Assembly: GCF_050633425.1 (NCBI RefSeq)
Contig: NZ_JBOEGM010000008.1
Coordinates: 62,001-126,000 of the forward strand
Source: Pelagimonas sp050633425
Lineage (GTDB): Bacteria > Pseudomonadota > Alphaproteobacteria > Rhodobacterales > Rhodobacteraceae
DNA length: 64,000 nucleotides
Reading direction: 5' to 3'
A program made the translations under genes and the position numbers. The notes below the pieces were generated by a model, which saw only the letters and a list, made by a program, of their open reading frames with translations, searched no databases and was not told the DNA's origin. Position 1 is the stretch's first letter; the number at the start of each line of letters is the position of its first letter. Below, piece by piece: positions 9,001-17,178 of the stretch.

Positions 9001-9895
9001 GCACCTCGTTTGAGGTGTCGATGATATTGAAGCCTTTGCGCTTCACCACCTGAAGCGCCACAGTGGTTTCACCGTTAAAGCGGGCTGTTCCTTCGCGATC
9101 TTCAAAGGTCGGGTTGATCTCGGCCAAATCCCAAAGCGTGACCGAGCGGTTACCATTGGTTTTGACCGGCAGGTCGAAGACGTCCTGGGCTTCGTCGAAA
9201 TTAGACGGGATTTTGACCGCAAAGGTCCCCTGATCCGTGCGCACTTCGCCCGCTGCGATCAGCTGGTTGTTGTTGCGCACGACATTGATCAGTTCGGCTG
9301 CAGTGACATTGTAGCTTTCGAGCTTGAGCGGATCGATGATCACCTCAAGCATCTCATCGCGATCCCCTGCGATCCCGGCTTCAAGCACAGCATCCAGAGC
9401 CTCAACACGATCTTGAAGGTCTTTGGCGATCCGGTTCAACGTGCGTTCCGGCAAGGGGCCGGTCAGGTTGACGATCAGGATCGGGAATTCGGAGAAGTTG
9501 ATTTCATTGATCGAATACTGTTCCGCACCATCAGGAAAATCACCTTCGGCGTTTTTCATCCCGTCGCGAACATCGGCCATGATTTTGGTCTTGTCCCAAC
9601 CAAATTCGAATTCCAAGGCCAATCCGGCATACCCTTCGCTGGCTGTGCCGCTCATGCTCTTGAGACCGTCCAGATCGGCCAGCTCGGTCTCCATCGGTTT
9701 GACCAATAGGTTTTCGGCATCAGCGGCAGAAATGCCGGGGAAGGGGACAGAAACAAAGAGAGCCGGAATTTCAATATCCGGCTCGCCTTCTTTGGGCAGC
9801 GAAATATACGCGTAGCCGCCGACAACCAGCGACAACACGATAAAGGCGATGACCATTCGGGCGCGTTCGGCGGCCCAATCTATGATACCAGTCAT
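6023..9895 (-). CDS. RND efflux transporter permease, enlarged
   Basis: 1290 aa, about 240 longer than a typical AcrB/HAE-type pump (about 1040-1050). The N-terminal helix, porter regions, TM4 segment GMLVDGAIVVVEY with a proton-relay Asp at 402, and the late RPVLLTTITTMAGLAPM motif are all present. The neighbouring Asp of the usual D-D pair is Gly403. Between the end of the first helical bundle and the second half, two extra hydrophobic segments are visible (about 510-531 and 549-568). A further acidic insert with FFFGGG and a glutamate-rich stretch lies before LTEWLETKPLPAG. The pump would expel substrates from periplasm or membrane. Its gene overlaps the adaptor gene by 4 bp. Substrate unknown. 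Confidence 0.88.
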   Translation of the reverse strand: MTGIIDWAAERARMVIAFIVLSLVVGGYAYISLPKEGEPDIEIPALFVSVPFPGISAADAENLLVKPMETELADLDGLKSMSGTASEGYAGLALEFEFGWDKTKIMADVRDGMKNAEGDFPDGAEQYSINEINFSEFPILIVNLTGPLPERTLNRIAKDLQDRVEALDAVLEAGIAGDRDEMLEVIIDPLKLESYNVTAAELINVVRNNNQLIAAGEVRTDQGTFAVKIPSNFDEAQDVFDLPVKTNGNRSVTLWDLAEINPTFEDREGTARFNGETTVALQVVKRKGFNIIDTSNEVQRVIEEARKAWPDELNAVVKVGASNDQSRQVDSMVSQLEGSVLTAIALVMIVVLASLGLRPALLVGFAIPTSFLLCFLTLALMGVTISNIVMFGLILAVGMLVDGAIVVVEYADKRIAEGTGPMHAYVEAAKRMFWPVVSSTATTLCAFLPMLFWPGVPGQFMGMLPVTLIFVLSASLIVALIYLPVMGGVSGRFSRQIHVMGDAIRGRFPWYVRIALVPIGLFGCFVGAMMVLNPDYLGATEATGLSAYLPGTLLFLVSAVVASVFMDAAEYRRKRTHIDSAYRRTPFGMFIKFIAGNPVMPLVSVVAVIFVVISVFGYFGENNNGVEFFVESEPEQAIVYVRARGNLSLPEKDALVQRAEKIVLAHPGILNAFAFSGKGGLDNNSGGAQPPKDTIGQVQFETIPWEDRQAYSDDTGIEYDKLDGDVIIADLTEKLETIPGIKIEILAQARGPASGKPVHLRLKGDNWEDLLTATALARAQYDTTPGLTLIEDTRPLPGIDWEIKVDVEKAGRYGADVATVGGMVQLVTRGILLDSYTPEGSDEEIEIRVRLPEEDRVLSTLDSLKVRTPSGLIPLSNFVTRKPVEKLAEINRIDQKRYFDVKADVDGGQEIVQITLPADLAETASFHEPKVLEEGEEAPKEYTYDIGLGSEVFLGTEAEEAENPTTYQLELTFQLPTFLFFFGGGEETRYFDFDNGAPDLDPAELQALIDEHEDTSVHAVPMTPNERIANLTEWLETKPLPAGISFEWTGDQEDQAESQAFLTSAFSAALGLMFIILLAQFNSFYNATLVLLAVILSTTGVLIGMLVMDQYFSIIMTGTGIVALAGIVVNNNIVLIDTYQEYARIMPRIEAIIRTAEDRIRPVLLTTITTMAGLAPMMFGLSLDFFGGGYSVNSPTALWWTNLATAVVFGLGVSTVLTLIFTPSMLAIRVWFWTYVKWVARMLARLGSGRGSRAARDWALTRQAKQSKLPEIQWGDDPVSPAPVELRAAE

Positions 9896-11721
9896 TGGAT
9901 CACGTCCTCAAAGCTTGGCGCAACAGGCACGCCATCGGTCACATATTCCTGGCCGACAGTGATGATGTCGACGGTTTCGGGCAGACCCGCGAGCCAAACA
10001 CCCTCAACCGAATCGCGGATGAGTTTGACCGGCATGAATTGCGCTGTTCCTGCTTCGGTTACGCGGCGCACTCCAAGGTGGCCGTCATTGTCCAACGTCA
10101 GCGAGGATTGTGGAAGCAAATGCGCTTTGGCACCTTCGGCAGTGATCGCCAAATCGGCTGTCTGGCCGTCACGGATGGTCAGGTCTGGGTTTGGCAGCGT
10201 GATTTCCACACGGAAGGTGCGGGTCAGAGGATCAGCAGACCGCGAAACAAACGTCACCTGACCAACCACTTCGCTTTCATCAATCAAGCGAGCTCCGGCG
10301 CTCGCCCCAATCTTCACGCGGGCAACTTGGGTTTCGGGGACAAAGCCAACAATCTTGACGGGATCAAGCTGGATGATGGTGGCGCAGGCCGCACCGGGTT
10401 GAAGCAGAGCCCCAAGTTCGGCTGTGTCGGTTTCCAGCAGGCCGGCAAAAGGCGCATGGATGCCAAGGCGGTCAATGCTCATCTCAGCACCAGCGATGGC
10501 GGCTTCGGCGGATTGGATCGCTGTGCGGGCGCTTTCTTCACCGGTGCGCGCAGATTGAACACCTGCTTCAGCCCCTTCGAGCTGTGATTCGGCGAGAATG
10601 ACGGCCGATTTGGCCCCTTCAACCGCGCTGAGGGCCGTTTCGACGGCGGCGCGGGCCCCTTCGACCTGGCTTTCGGCGGTTTGAACACCGGCGCTGGCAT
10701 TTTGGATCTGACTTTGGGCCGCCTGCACGCCAACGCGTGCAGATTCGACTTGGCTCTTGGCGGTTTGAACACCGGCCAATGCGCCGGACAGTCGGCTCTT
10801 GGCGCTTTCGATGCCGCTGGCGGCCGCTTTGAGGCCCGCCAATGCGCTTTGCACTCCGGCTTTGGCAGCCTCATAGGTCGCCTCTGACCCAGCAAGGCGG
10901 GTCTTGGCCGCGAAACCATCTTTTTGCAGTTTCTGCGAGGCATTCAAATTGATCTCTGCCTCATGCACACGGGCTTGGGCTTCCAGCAAACGGGCTTCGG
11001 CTTCGGGGAGACGTGTCTCGGCTTCAGCCAATGATGCCTTGGCGGCGGGCACGGCGGCCTCGGCTTCGGCCAAGCGTGCTTCGGCCTCCGGGATGCGCGA
11101 ATTGGCTTCTTCCAGACGGGCTTGGGCCTCTGGGACACGGGCCTTGGCTTCGGACAATCGGGCCTGTGCGGCGGGTATGCCAGTGCGCGCTTCGAGCAAA
11201 CGTGCCTCTGCCGCTGGGACGGCTGCAATTGCTTCTGAAATGCGGGCCTTGGCGGCGGGGACTTGGGCTTGGGCTTCAAGCAGACGGGCCTTGGCTTCGG
11301 GCAGGCGGGCCTTGGCTTCAGACAAACGGGCCAAAGTTTCGCGCAGGTTAATGTCGCTGGTGCCAGGGTCGACGGCGCACATCAATTGACCGGCCTCAAC
11401 CATCGCGCCCTTGCGCAGCGGTTCCGATATGATTTTACCGCTGGTTTCGGCGCGCACTTCAATTTCGCGCAGGGCTTCAGTTTCACCGCGCAGCAAAACA
11501 GCGTTGTCAATTTCCTGAGCAACCGAGCGCACAGCCATCACACGGACGGTCCCTTCGGGCAATGCCAAGGGCGTGTCGCTGTTGTCACCAACTGCGATTG
11601 GCTCCTCAACCTCCTCGGCGGTGTCAATACCAGCGAATTCCAGCAACCAATCGCGTTCGAGTACGATCGCGTAAAGCGCAGCGGCCACCACGAGGGCCGT
11701 TATAAAAGAAAAAAGGCGCAT
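9892..11721 (-). CDS. RND efflux periplasmic adaptor with a very long alpha-hairpin
   Basis: 609 aa against about 370-420 for usual membrane-fusion adaptors. An N-terminal membrane anchor (5-20) is followed by a barrel/lipoyl half-motif (about 85-125). Ascending heptads run from 128 to 265, with a tip near KLQKDGFAAKTRL and descending heptads to about 418. The second lipoyl half (HAPFAGLLE) and the barrel and membrane-proximal domains come next. Prolines in the ascending arm fall at 141, 155, 169, 183, 197, 211, 225 and 239, exactly 14 apart. It would bridge the overlapping RND pump to an outer-membrane TolC-like channel; no channel gene is adjacent. Confidence 0.88.
   Translation of the reverse strand: MRLFSFITALVVAAALYAIVLERDWLLEFAGIDTAEEVEEPIAVGDNSDTPLALPEGTVRVMAVRSVAQEIDNAVLLRGETEALREIEVRAETSGKIISEPLRKGAMVEAGQLMCAVDPGTSDINLRETLARLSEAKARLPEAKARLLEAQAQVPAAKARISEAIAAVPAAEARLLEARTGIPAAQARLSEAKARVPEAQARLEEANSRIPEAEARLAEAEAAVPAAKASLAEAETRLPEAEARLLEAQARVHEAEINLNASQKLQKDGFAAKTRLAGSEATYEAAKAGVQSALAGLKAAASGIESAKSRLSGALAGVQTAKSQVESARVGVQAAQSQIQNASAGVQTAESQVEGARAAVETALSAVEGAKSAVILAESQLEGAEAGVQSARTGEESARTAIQSAEAAIAGAEMSIDRLGIHAPFAGLLETDTAELGALLQPGAACATIIQLDPVKIVGFVPETQVARVKIGASAGARLIDESEVVGQVTFVSRSADPLTRTFRVEITLPNPDLTIRDGQTADLAITAEGAKAHLLPQSSLTLDNDGHLGVRRVTEAGTAQFMPVKLIRDSVEGVWLAGLPETVDIITVGQEYVTDGVPVAPSFEDVIQ
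10468..11340 (-). repeat. In-frame 21/42-bp repeats encoding the adaptor coiled coil
   Basis: The coding sequence is built of degenerate 21-bp units (one heptad each, e.g. ARLPEAK, ARLLEAQ). The first half shows a 42-bp higher-order period marked by a proline codon in every second heptad. The descending half keeps the heptads but has glycines rather than prolines. Confidence 0.85.
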
Positions 11722-12013
11722 CTTTCACCCACTGTCCATTTCTGTCTTGGCGCGTGACGCGCCCAAATTAAATATGGGCTTATGTTCGAAAACAACGGCC
11801 CGCCGTTATTCTAAACGGGTTAGTTTAGTTTTAGGGTCTCGTAGAGTCATCTTCAACCGCAGGCAAAGACTTTTATGCGTTTAAACCCGGCCTCATGGCG
11901 TTTTTCTGACGATATAGTGCCAAAATTGGGCAGTTGAGGTCCCTTGGCACGGCTCTTGAGGCACGGTATGAGAGGCAAAAGCACAAGATTGGCCGCACGG
12001 CTAGGGAGGCATT
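11722..12013. other. Divergent intergenic region between efflux operon and yfgM-like gene
   Basis: 292 bp without a gene. It must contain both promoters. Two small inverted repeats are visible: AACGG/CCGTT around 11793-11807, and CTAAAC/GTTTAG with a 6-nt spacer at 11811-11828. They could be operator sites for the efflux operon, but no regulator gene is adjacent and I assign no factor. Confidence 0.35.
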
Positions 12014-12670
12014 GTGAGCAATCCAGAAAGCTTCATTGAAGAAGTTACTGAAGAGGTCCGCCGCGACCGGACGTTTAAGTTCATGAAGCGCTACGGCTGG
12101 ATCGGGGTCGTTGTTGTCTTGGGGATTGTTGGCGGCACCGCATGGCGTGAATACCAAAACGCGACGCAATCTGCCTCGGCCCAGGCCTTTGGCGACGGTA
12201 TTTTGACCGCGCTGGAATCCGACGACAGTGCGGCGCGGGTGACGGCTTTGGACAAGCTCGAAGCCAAAAGCGCAGATGGTCAGGCGGTTCTGGACATGCT
12301 GATTGCAGCCGAAGAAGGCAGTGCAGGGGATGACGCCGCCGCGATTGAGCGGTTGCAGGCGATTTCCAACAATGCCGACATTCCGACAATCTATCGCCAG
12401 ATCGCCAGCTACAAAGCCTTGGCCCGCGGGGCCGAGATACTGTCGGTTGAAGACCGCCAGTCTGGGTTCGAAGCGCTGGCCGTGGCCGGGCAACCCTTGC
12501 GTTTGCTGGCAGAAGAGCAATTGGCGCTGATTGAAATCGAATCTGGCGACAAAGACGCGGCGCTAACCCGCCTACAAGCGTTGATCATTGATTCTGAAGT
12601 GACCTCAGGCTTGCGTCGCCGCGCAAGTCAGTTGATTGTAGCGCTGGGTGGCGCAGTCGAGCAAAGCTGA
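12014..12670 (+). CDS. YfgM-like tetratricopeptide membrane protein
   Basis: 218 aa. A short cytoplasmic N-terminus is followed by one transmembrane helix (about residues 28-44) and a periplasmic, alanine-rich helical domain with TPR character. This matches the YfgM/DUF2133 family, which in E. coli interacts with the SecYEG translocon and the chaperone PpiD. The gene sits directly before bamB and der, the E. coli order, which supports the assignment. The initiator is a GTG at 12014 with GGGAGG just upstream. Confidence 0.8.
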   Translation: MSNPESFIEEVTEEVRRDRTFKFMKRYGWIGVVVVLGIVGGTAWREYQNATQSASAQAFGDGILTALESDDSAARVTALDKLEAKSADGQAVLDMLIAAEEGSAGDDAAAIERLQAISNNADIPTIYRQIASYKALARGAEILSVEDRQSGFEALAVAGQPLRLLAEEQLALIEIESGDKDAALTRLQALIIDSEVTSGLRRRASQLIVALGGAVEQS

Positions 12671-12699
12671 GCCAAAGAGCTGGCATGAAAGGGCAAACC

Positions 12700-14040
12700 A
12701 TGTTGCGAAACGCAAGAACGCTTGGCTTTCTGGGGGCCGCCATTGGGTCATTGGCATTGTCAGGCTGCGCTGAACGCGAAGAAATCCTCGCGGGGGAGCG
12801 TTTAGGCGTTCGCGATGTGTTGCAGAGCCAAGCCAGCGCGGATGAAACTCTGACGGTGGACGGGTCGCAGCCGATCTCATTGAGCGCGCCTGTGTCCAAT
12901 GCCTCCTGGGCGCAAAGCATGGTGTCACCGCATACGCGTGTGTCGCATCCGGCTTTGTCCAAATCGCTGTCCCAGCTTTGGGCCGTGGACATTGGGACAG
13001 GCGACACGCGACGCCAGCGTCTGAACGCGAATCCGGTGATGGCGGATGGCCGCATCTTCACCATGGATTCGGAGCATCTTGTGCGCGCCGTGTCGACCTC
13101 TGGTGAGGTGCTCTGGTCTCACGATCTAACCCCGCTTCGCGACAAAAACATCGAGGCGCAGGGCGGTGGATTGGCATATTCGGACGGCAAAATCTATGTC
13201 GCTTCTGGGTTTGGCACCCTATCGGCCCTAGACCCGGCCAGCGGTAAAGAAATTTGGGTGCAGCGCTTGGGCGGAACAGCCACAGGTGCACCGACGGTCC
13301 GTGGCGGTGTTGTTTACATCGTGTCGGGCGATCAGATCGCTTGGGCGATTGAAGCGGATAGCGGTCGCATTCGTTGGCAGATCGAAGGCAACGGTGACAT
13401 CAACAATGTGGCGGGATCACCAGCCCCCGCAGTAAGCGACAAACATGCGGTATTTGCCTATGGCGGAGCCACCGTGCAGACGACCTTCCGCCAAGGTGGG
13501 TTGCGTTTGTGGAATGCCGACATTCTTGGGCGGCGCAACGGTGTCGCTCTGACCATGGTTGACGATTTGACCGGAGATCCGGTGATTGTTGGCGAGACTG
13601 TATATGTCGGCAATCATTCCGGCCGGATTGTTGCGCTGTCTTTGCATGATGGCGAACGGCTCTGGACCACACGTCAAGGGGCGTTGGGGCCTGTATGGCC
13701 TGCGGGCGGATCGGTGTTCTTTGTTTCTGATCGCAACAAGCTGGTCCGTTTGGATGCGGCGACGGGTGAGCAGATTTGGGAAGTCGAATTGCCGGGCTGG
13801 GTTCCGCGCAACAAGCCGAACCGGAAACGTGATCGCAGTTTCGCCAATCACGGGCCGGTTTTGGCGGGTGGGCGATTGATCGTTGCGGGTTCTGACGGTC
13901 AAATCCGCAGCTTTGCCCCCGAAGATGGTGCGCTGATCTCGTCGATTGAGATCAAAGGTGGCGCAACCACACGGCCGATTGTGGCAGGCAACACGCTTTA
14001 TGTCGTCTCGGGCGACGGAGTTCTCCACGCCTATAGATAA
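12700..14040 (+). CDS. bamB: Outer membrane assembly lipoprotein BamB
   Basis: 446 aa from ATG 12700 (AAAGGG just upstream); an ATG at 12685 would add 5 residues. A lipoprotein signal ends in the lipobox LALSGC with the acylated Cys at 23. The rest consists of repeated PQQ-like beta-propeller blades, seen as recurring A-x-x-x-G-x-x-x-W segments (SGEVLW, SGKEIWVQ, SGRIRWQ, DGERLWTT, TGEQIWEV). BamB is a BAM-complex subunit that aids outer-membrane protein insertion at the periplasmic face. Placement between the yfgM-like gene and der is conserved. Confidence 0.92.
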   Translation: MLRNARTLGFLGAAIGSLALSGCAEREEILAGERLGVRDVLQSQASADETLTVDGSQPISLSAPVSNASWAQSMVSPHTRVSHPALSKSLSQLWAVDIGTGDTRRQRLNANPVMADGRIFTMDSEHLVRAVSTSGEVLWSHDLTPLRDKNIEAQGGGLAYSDGKIYVASGFGTLSALDPASGKEIWVQRLGGTATGAPTVRGGVVYIVSGDQIAWAIEADSGRIRWQIEGNGDINNVAGSPAPAVSDKHAVFAYGGATVQTTFRQGGLRLWNADILGRRNGVALTMVDDLTGDPVIVGETVYVGNHSGRIVALSLHDGERLWTTRQGALGPVWPAGGSVFFVSDRNKLVRLDAATGEQIWEVELPGWVPRNKPNRKRDRSFANHGPVLAGGRLIVAGSDGQIRSFAPEDGALISSIEIKGGATTRPIVAGNTLYVVSGDGVLHAYR

Positions 14041-14063
14041 GCGCTTTGGGTGGCCCTAGGCTC

Positions 14064-14085
14064 CAATACTCGGGCAAGAGTATTG
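14064..14085. repeat. Perfect 8-bp inverted repeat between bamB and der
   Basis: CAATACTC at 14064-14071 and GAGTATTG at 14078-14085 around GGGCAA. There is no U-tract, so a terminator is unlikely. It may be an mRNA processing hairpin or an operator; its role is unknown. Confidence 0.5.
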
Positions 14086-14202
14086 CAAATACCGTGTTCG
14101 GAATTTGGCCCCCGCGCCAGTCTCGGTCCCGCTGCGATGCAACGGGGCTTTTCGACGCCGAGAAAATAGGCTAAGCGAGCGGCTTGATCCGGAGTGCCAC
14201 CC

Positions 14203-15666
14203 ATGTCTTTCACCCTTGCCATCGTCGGCCGCCCCAATGTGGGCAAGTCGACCCTGTTTAACCGCCTCGTCGGCAAACGCCTTGCGTTGGTTGACGATCA
14301 GCCCGGTGTGACGCGTGATTTGCGCGAAGGTGAAGCGCGGCTCGGGGACATCCGTTTCACCGTGATTGATACCGCCGGTCTGGAAAACGCGACGGACGAA
14401 TCGCTGCCTGCGCGTATGCGCCGTTTGACGGAACGCGCTGTCGATATGGCCGACGTCTGTCTGTTTTTGGTCGATGCCCGCGCCGGGATATTGCCCGATG
14501 ACATGGTTTTCGCCGAAATCCTGCGCAAACGTGCAGCCAAGGTTATCCTTGGGGCCAACAAGTCCGAAGGGTCTGCCGCTGATGCAGGTGTGATTGAGGC
14601 CTATAGCCTTGGTCTTGGCGAGCCAATGCGCATTTCAGCCGAACACGGCGAGGGCATGAACGAGCTGTACTCGATGCTGCTCCCTATCGACGAAGAATTC
14701 CAAGCCCGCGCCGCCCAAGACGTCCCGGAAACCGAAGTCGACGTGGACGAGGACGAAGACCCGGATGCACCGCGCCCGATCACCGCTGAAAAGCCGCTGC
14801 AGATCGCTGTTGTTGGCCGCCCCAATGCCGGGAAATCGACGCTGATCAACCAAATCATCGGTGAAGACCGCCTTTTAACGGGGCCTGAGGCCGGTATCAC
14901 CCGCGATGCTATTTCCGTTCAAAAGGAATGGGGCGGGGTGCATATGCGCATCTTTGACACCGCCGGAATGCGCAAACGCGCCAAGGTTCAGCAAAAGCTG
15001 GAAAAACTATCGGTGTCGGACGGTATTCGCGCGGTAAAGTTCGCCGAAGTGGTTGTTGTTTTGCTTGATGCCGCTATTCCCTTTGAAAATCAGGATCTTA
15101 AGATTGCTGATTTGGCTGAACGTGAAGGCCGCGCTGTGGTTGTCGCAGTGAACAAGTGGGATATTGAGGACGAAAAGCAGGAAAAACTGCGTGATCTCAA
15201 AGAAGCGTTTGAGCGGTTGTTGCCGCAATTGCGCGGCGCGCCTTTGGTGACTGTCTCTGCTCGGACAGGCCGGGGGCTTGATCGTTTGCAAGCCGCGATT
15301 ATCAAAGCCCATGACGTGTGGAACCGCCGCATTCCGACCGCTGCTTTGAATCGCTGGCTTGGGGATATGGTCGAACGGCACCCGCCGCCCGCGCCCCAAG
15401 GTCGCCGCATCAAACTGCGTTATATGACCCAAGCGAAAACCCGTCCGCCGGGTTTTGTGGTGATGTGTTCGCTGCCTGACAAATTGCCCGAAAGTTATTC
15501 ACGCTATCTGGTCAATGGCATGCGTGAAGATTTTGACATGCCGGGGACGCCGATCAGGCTGACCATGCGCGGGCAGGGGGATAAAAACCCCTATAAGGGC
15601 CGCAAGAAAAAGAACGCCGGGGCGCTCAAAAAGCACCTTGGGAGCCTGCCGAAGGCCAAAGACTAA
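14203..15666 (+). CDS. der: Ribosome biogenesis GTPase Der (EngA)
   Basis: 487 aa from ATG 14203, which has GGAG 8 nt upstream; a GTG at 14194 lies inside that site. Der is a tandem-GTPase that acts in 50S subunit assembly in the cytoplasm. Both G domains are visible: P-loop GRPNVGKS at 9-16 with DTAGLE, and GRPNAGKS near residue 206 with DTAGMR and NKWD. They are joined by an acidic linker and followed by a KH-like C-terminal domain ending in lysine-rich text. An intrinsic terminator follows 6 bp after the stop. Confidence 0.96.
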   Translation: MSFTLAIVGRPNVGKSTLFNRLVGKRLALVDDQPGVTRDLREGEARLGDIRFTVIDTAGLENATDESLPARMRRLTERAVDMADVCLFLVDARAGILPDDMVFAEILRKRAAKVILGANKSEGSAADAGVIEAYSLGLGEPMRISAEHGEGMNELYSMLLPIDEEFQARAAQDVPETEVDVDEDEDPDAPRPITAEKPLQIAVVGRPNAGKSTLINQIIGEDRLLTGPEAGITRDAISVQKEWGGVHMRIFDTAGMRKRAKVQQKLEKLSVSDGIRAVKFAEVVVVLLDAAIPFENQDLKIADLAEREGRAVVVAVNKWDIEDEKQEKLRDLKEAFERLLPQLRGAPLVTVSARTGRGLDRLQAAIIKAHDVWNRRIPTAALNRWLGDMVERHPPPAPQGRRIKLRYMTQAKTRPPGFVVMCSLPDKLPESYSRYLVNGMREDFDMPGTPIRLTMRGQGDKNPYKGRKKKNAGALKKHLGSLPKAKD

Positions 15667-15671
15667 GGGAG

Positions 15672-15703
15672 AGGGCTCTGGCAACGCTGCCAGAGCCCTT
15701 TTT
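15672..15703 (+). terminator. Intrinsic terminator of der
   Basis: An 11-bp perfect stem (AGGGCTCTGGC at 15672-15682 with GCCAGAGCCCT at 15689-15699) is followed by TTTTT. It lies immediately after the der stop. Confidence 0.92.
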
Positions 15704-15705
15704 CG

Positions 15706-16449
15706 TTAGGCCGCAGGCAGATAGGTCGCGGTCATCGCATCGAGTTCGTGACGATCTTTGTTATGAACGGCGACGAGGGTCTGAGACATGGCGTCTGGGA
15801 AGATTTCGTGCTGTTTGGCCGCAACCCCCTCCAAAATAGCCTGCGCGACAGCTGATGCTGAGGCCTTGTCCGACACAAACTTGGCGGCCAAATCCGTATC
15901 AACCGGGCCGGGGTAAACCGTGCCAACATAGGTGCCCTGGCCCGCCAGCTCGGCACGAAACGCCTGCATGAGCGAGTGGATCGCCGCCTTGGACGCCGAA
16001 TAGGTCGCCAAAACCGGGAAATTGGACAAAGCCGCGATTGAGCTGATGGTCACAACCCCGCCGCCGCCATTGGCCCCAAGCACTGGCGCAAAGGCGCGTG
16101 TCACGGCAAGCGGTGCAAAATAATTGACGTCCATTTCAAAGCGGGCCTGTTCGGTCGCGTCTTGTGACATGGTGCTGGTGAAGCCGGCAACACCGGCGTT
16201 GTTGATCAGCAGATTGACGTCCGCCGCCAATGCCGCAGCTTGCGCGATGTCTTTGCTGTTTGTGACATCCAGTTTGACGGCGATGACGCGGCCCGGGTGT
16301 GCCGCGACCAAGTCAGACAAAGAGGATGTGTCGCGGGCTGCGGCGTATAGTTTTGCAACACCCTGGGTCAGCAGTTCTTGGGCAAGAGCGCGACCAATAC
16401 CGCGATTGGAGCCTGTCACAAAGGCAGTCGTGTTCGAGAGAGCAGTCAT
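15706..16449 (-). CDS. SDR family oxidoreductase, TetR-paired
   Basis: 247 aa. TGSNRGIG near residue 12 binds the cofactor, NNAG follows near residue 85, and the catalytic block is SSIAALS followed by YSASK. It resembles short-chain dehydrogenases of the YbbO/clavaldehyde type. The substrate is unknown. AGGAA precedes the start. It is divergent from a TetR gene and one of the two shared operator sequences lies 18 bp upstream of its start codon, so repression by that regulator with relief by a small molecule is likely. Confidence 0.85.
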   Translation of the reverse strand: MTALSNTTAFVTGSNRGIGRALAQELLTQGVAKLYAAARDTSSLSDLVAAHPGRVIAVKLDVTNSKDIAQAAALAADVNLLINNAGVAGFTSTMSQDATEQARFEMDVNYFAPLAVTRAFAPVLGANGGGGVVTISSIAALSNFPVLATYSASKAAIHSLMQAFRAELAGQGTYVGTVYPGPVDTDLAAKFVSDKASASAVAQAILEGVAAKQHEIFPDAMSQTLVAVHNKDRHELDAMTATYLPAA

Positions 16450-16466
16450 GGTGAATTCCTATTAAA

Positions 16467-16478
16467 TACCAGATGGTA
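16467..16478. promoter_or_regulatory. Operator 1 of the SDR/TetR divergent promoter
   Basis: TACCAGATGGTA, a palindrome with 5-bp arms and a 2-bp centre. The same TACC-N4-GGTA sequence recurs at 16520-16531. It lies just upstream of the SDR start codon. Confidence 0.75.
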
Positions 16479-16519
16479 CTTTATTTGCGCCATTGATGTA
16501 GATAGTCAAGGCGCTTAAA

Positions 16520-16531
16520 TACCGAGTGGTA
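16520..16531. promoter_or_regulatory. Operator 2 of the SDR/TetR divergent promoter
   Basis: TACCGAGTGGTA (the palindrome extends one base pair further as A/T). Its centre is 53 bp from operator 1, about five helical turns, placing both on the same DNA face. It lies 20 bp before the TetR start codon. Confidence 0.75.
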
Positions 16532-16551
16532 TAAAAATTAGGAGAGCAGGG

Positions 16552-17178
16552 ATGGCACGTGGGCGCCCTCGTAAAAATGATCCCGACAAGGTGCTGTCAC
16601 AGGCGCTTAGGTTGTTTTGGAAACGCGGTTACCTTGCCACGTCCATGAACGATATTTCCGACGCGACAGGGATGGCCAAGCCAGGCCTATATGCCAATTT
16701 TGGCGGCAAGGACGCGCTTTTTATCAAGAGCTTAGAACGTTATGTTGAACTGTATGGGGATCCGGTGCGCATCCCGTTTGAACAAAGCCAAGGGCCGCTG
16801 CGCGAGGATCTCACGGCCTTCCTGAACGGCTTGGCCGACGGTGTCACCCTCACGGATGAACCGGCTGGATGTATGTGCATTCTCGCGAGTTTCGATTTTG
16901 GGGAGACGGCAGAGCCCGTTGGTCCACGTTTGGCGGAGCTTAAATCCTTGGCAGGCAAAGCGCTTATGCTGCGGCTCACTCGCGCCCAAGAACGCAAAGA
17001 GTTGAGCGCCGAGGCCGACATCTCGCGATTGCTTATGTTTTTAAACGGTCAGATCGTCGCCATGGCGTCCCTTGCCCGGACGGGAGCCGGACGGGATCAA
17101 TTACAAATAATTGTCGACATGGCGATCGAAGCAATGCCTTGGACCGAGGCCCAAGGCTTGGAAAGGCGCGCCAGTTAA
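16552..17178 (+). CDS. TetR/AcrR family transcriptional regulator
   Basis: 208 aa. The N-terminal 60 residues form the TetR DNA-binding domain (ALRLFWKRGYLATSMNDIS, then TGMAKPGLYANFGGKDALF). The C-terminal ligand domain has a C-M-C-I segment and the length of AcrR/YxaF-like repressors. AGGAGA precedes the ATG. It probably represses itself and the divergent SDR gene through the two palindromic sites between them. The ligand is unknown. The stop codon sits between two GGCGCGCC palindromes. Confidence 0.88.
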   Translation: MARGRPRKNDPDKVLSQALRLFWKRGYLATSMNDISDATGMAKPGLYANFGGKDALFIKSLERYVELYGDPVRIPFEQSQGPLREDLTAFLNGLADGVTLTDEPAGCMCILASFDFGETAEPVGPRLAELKSLAGKALMLRLTRAQERKELSAEADISRLLMFLNGQIVAMASLARTGAGRDQLQIIVDMAIEAMPWTEAQGLERRAS

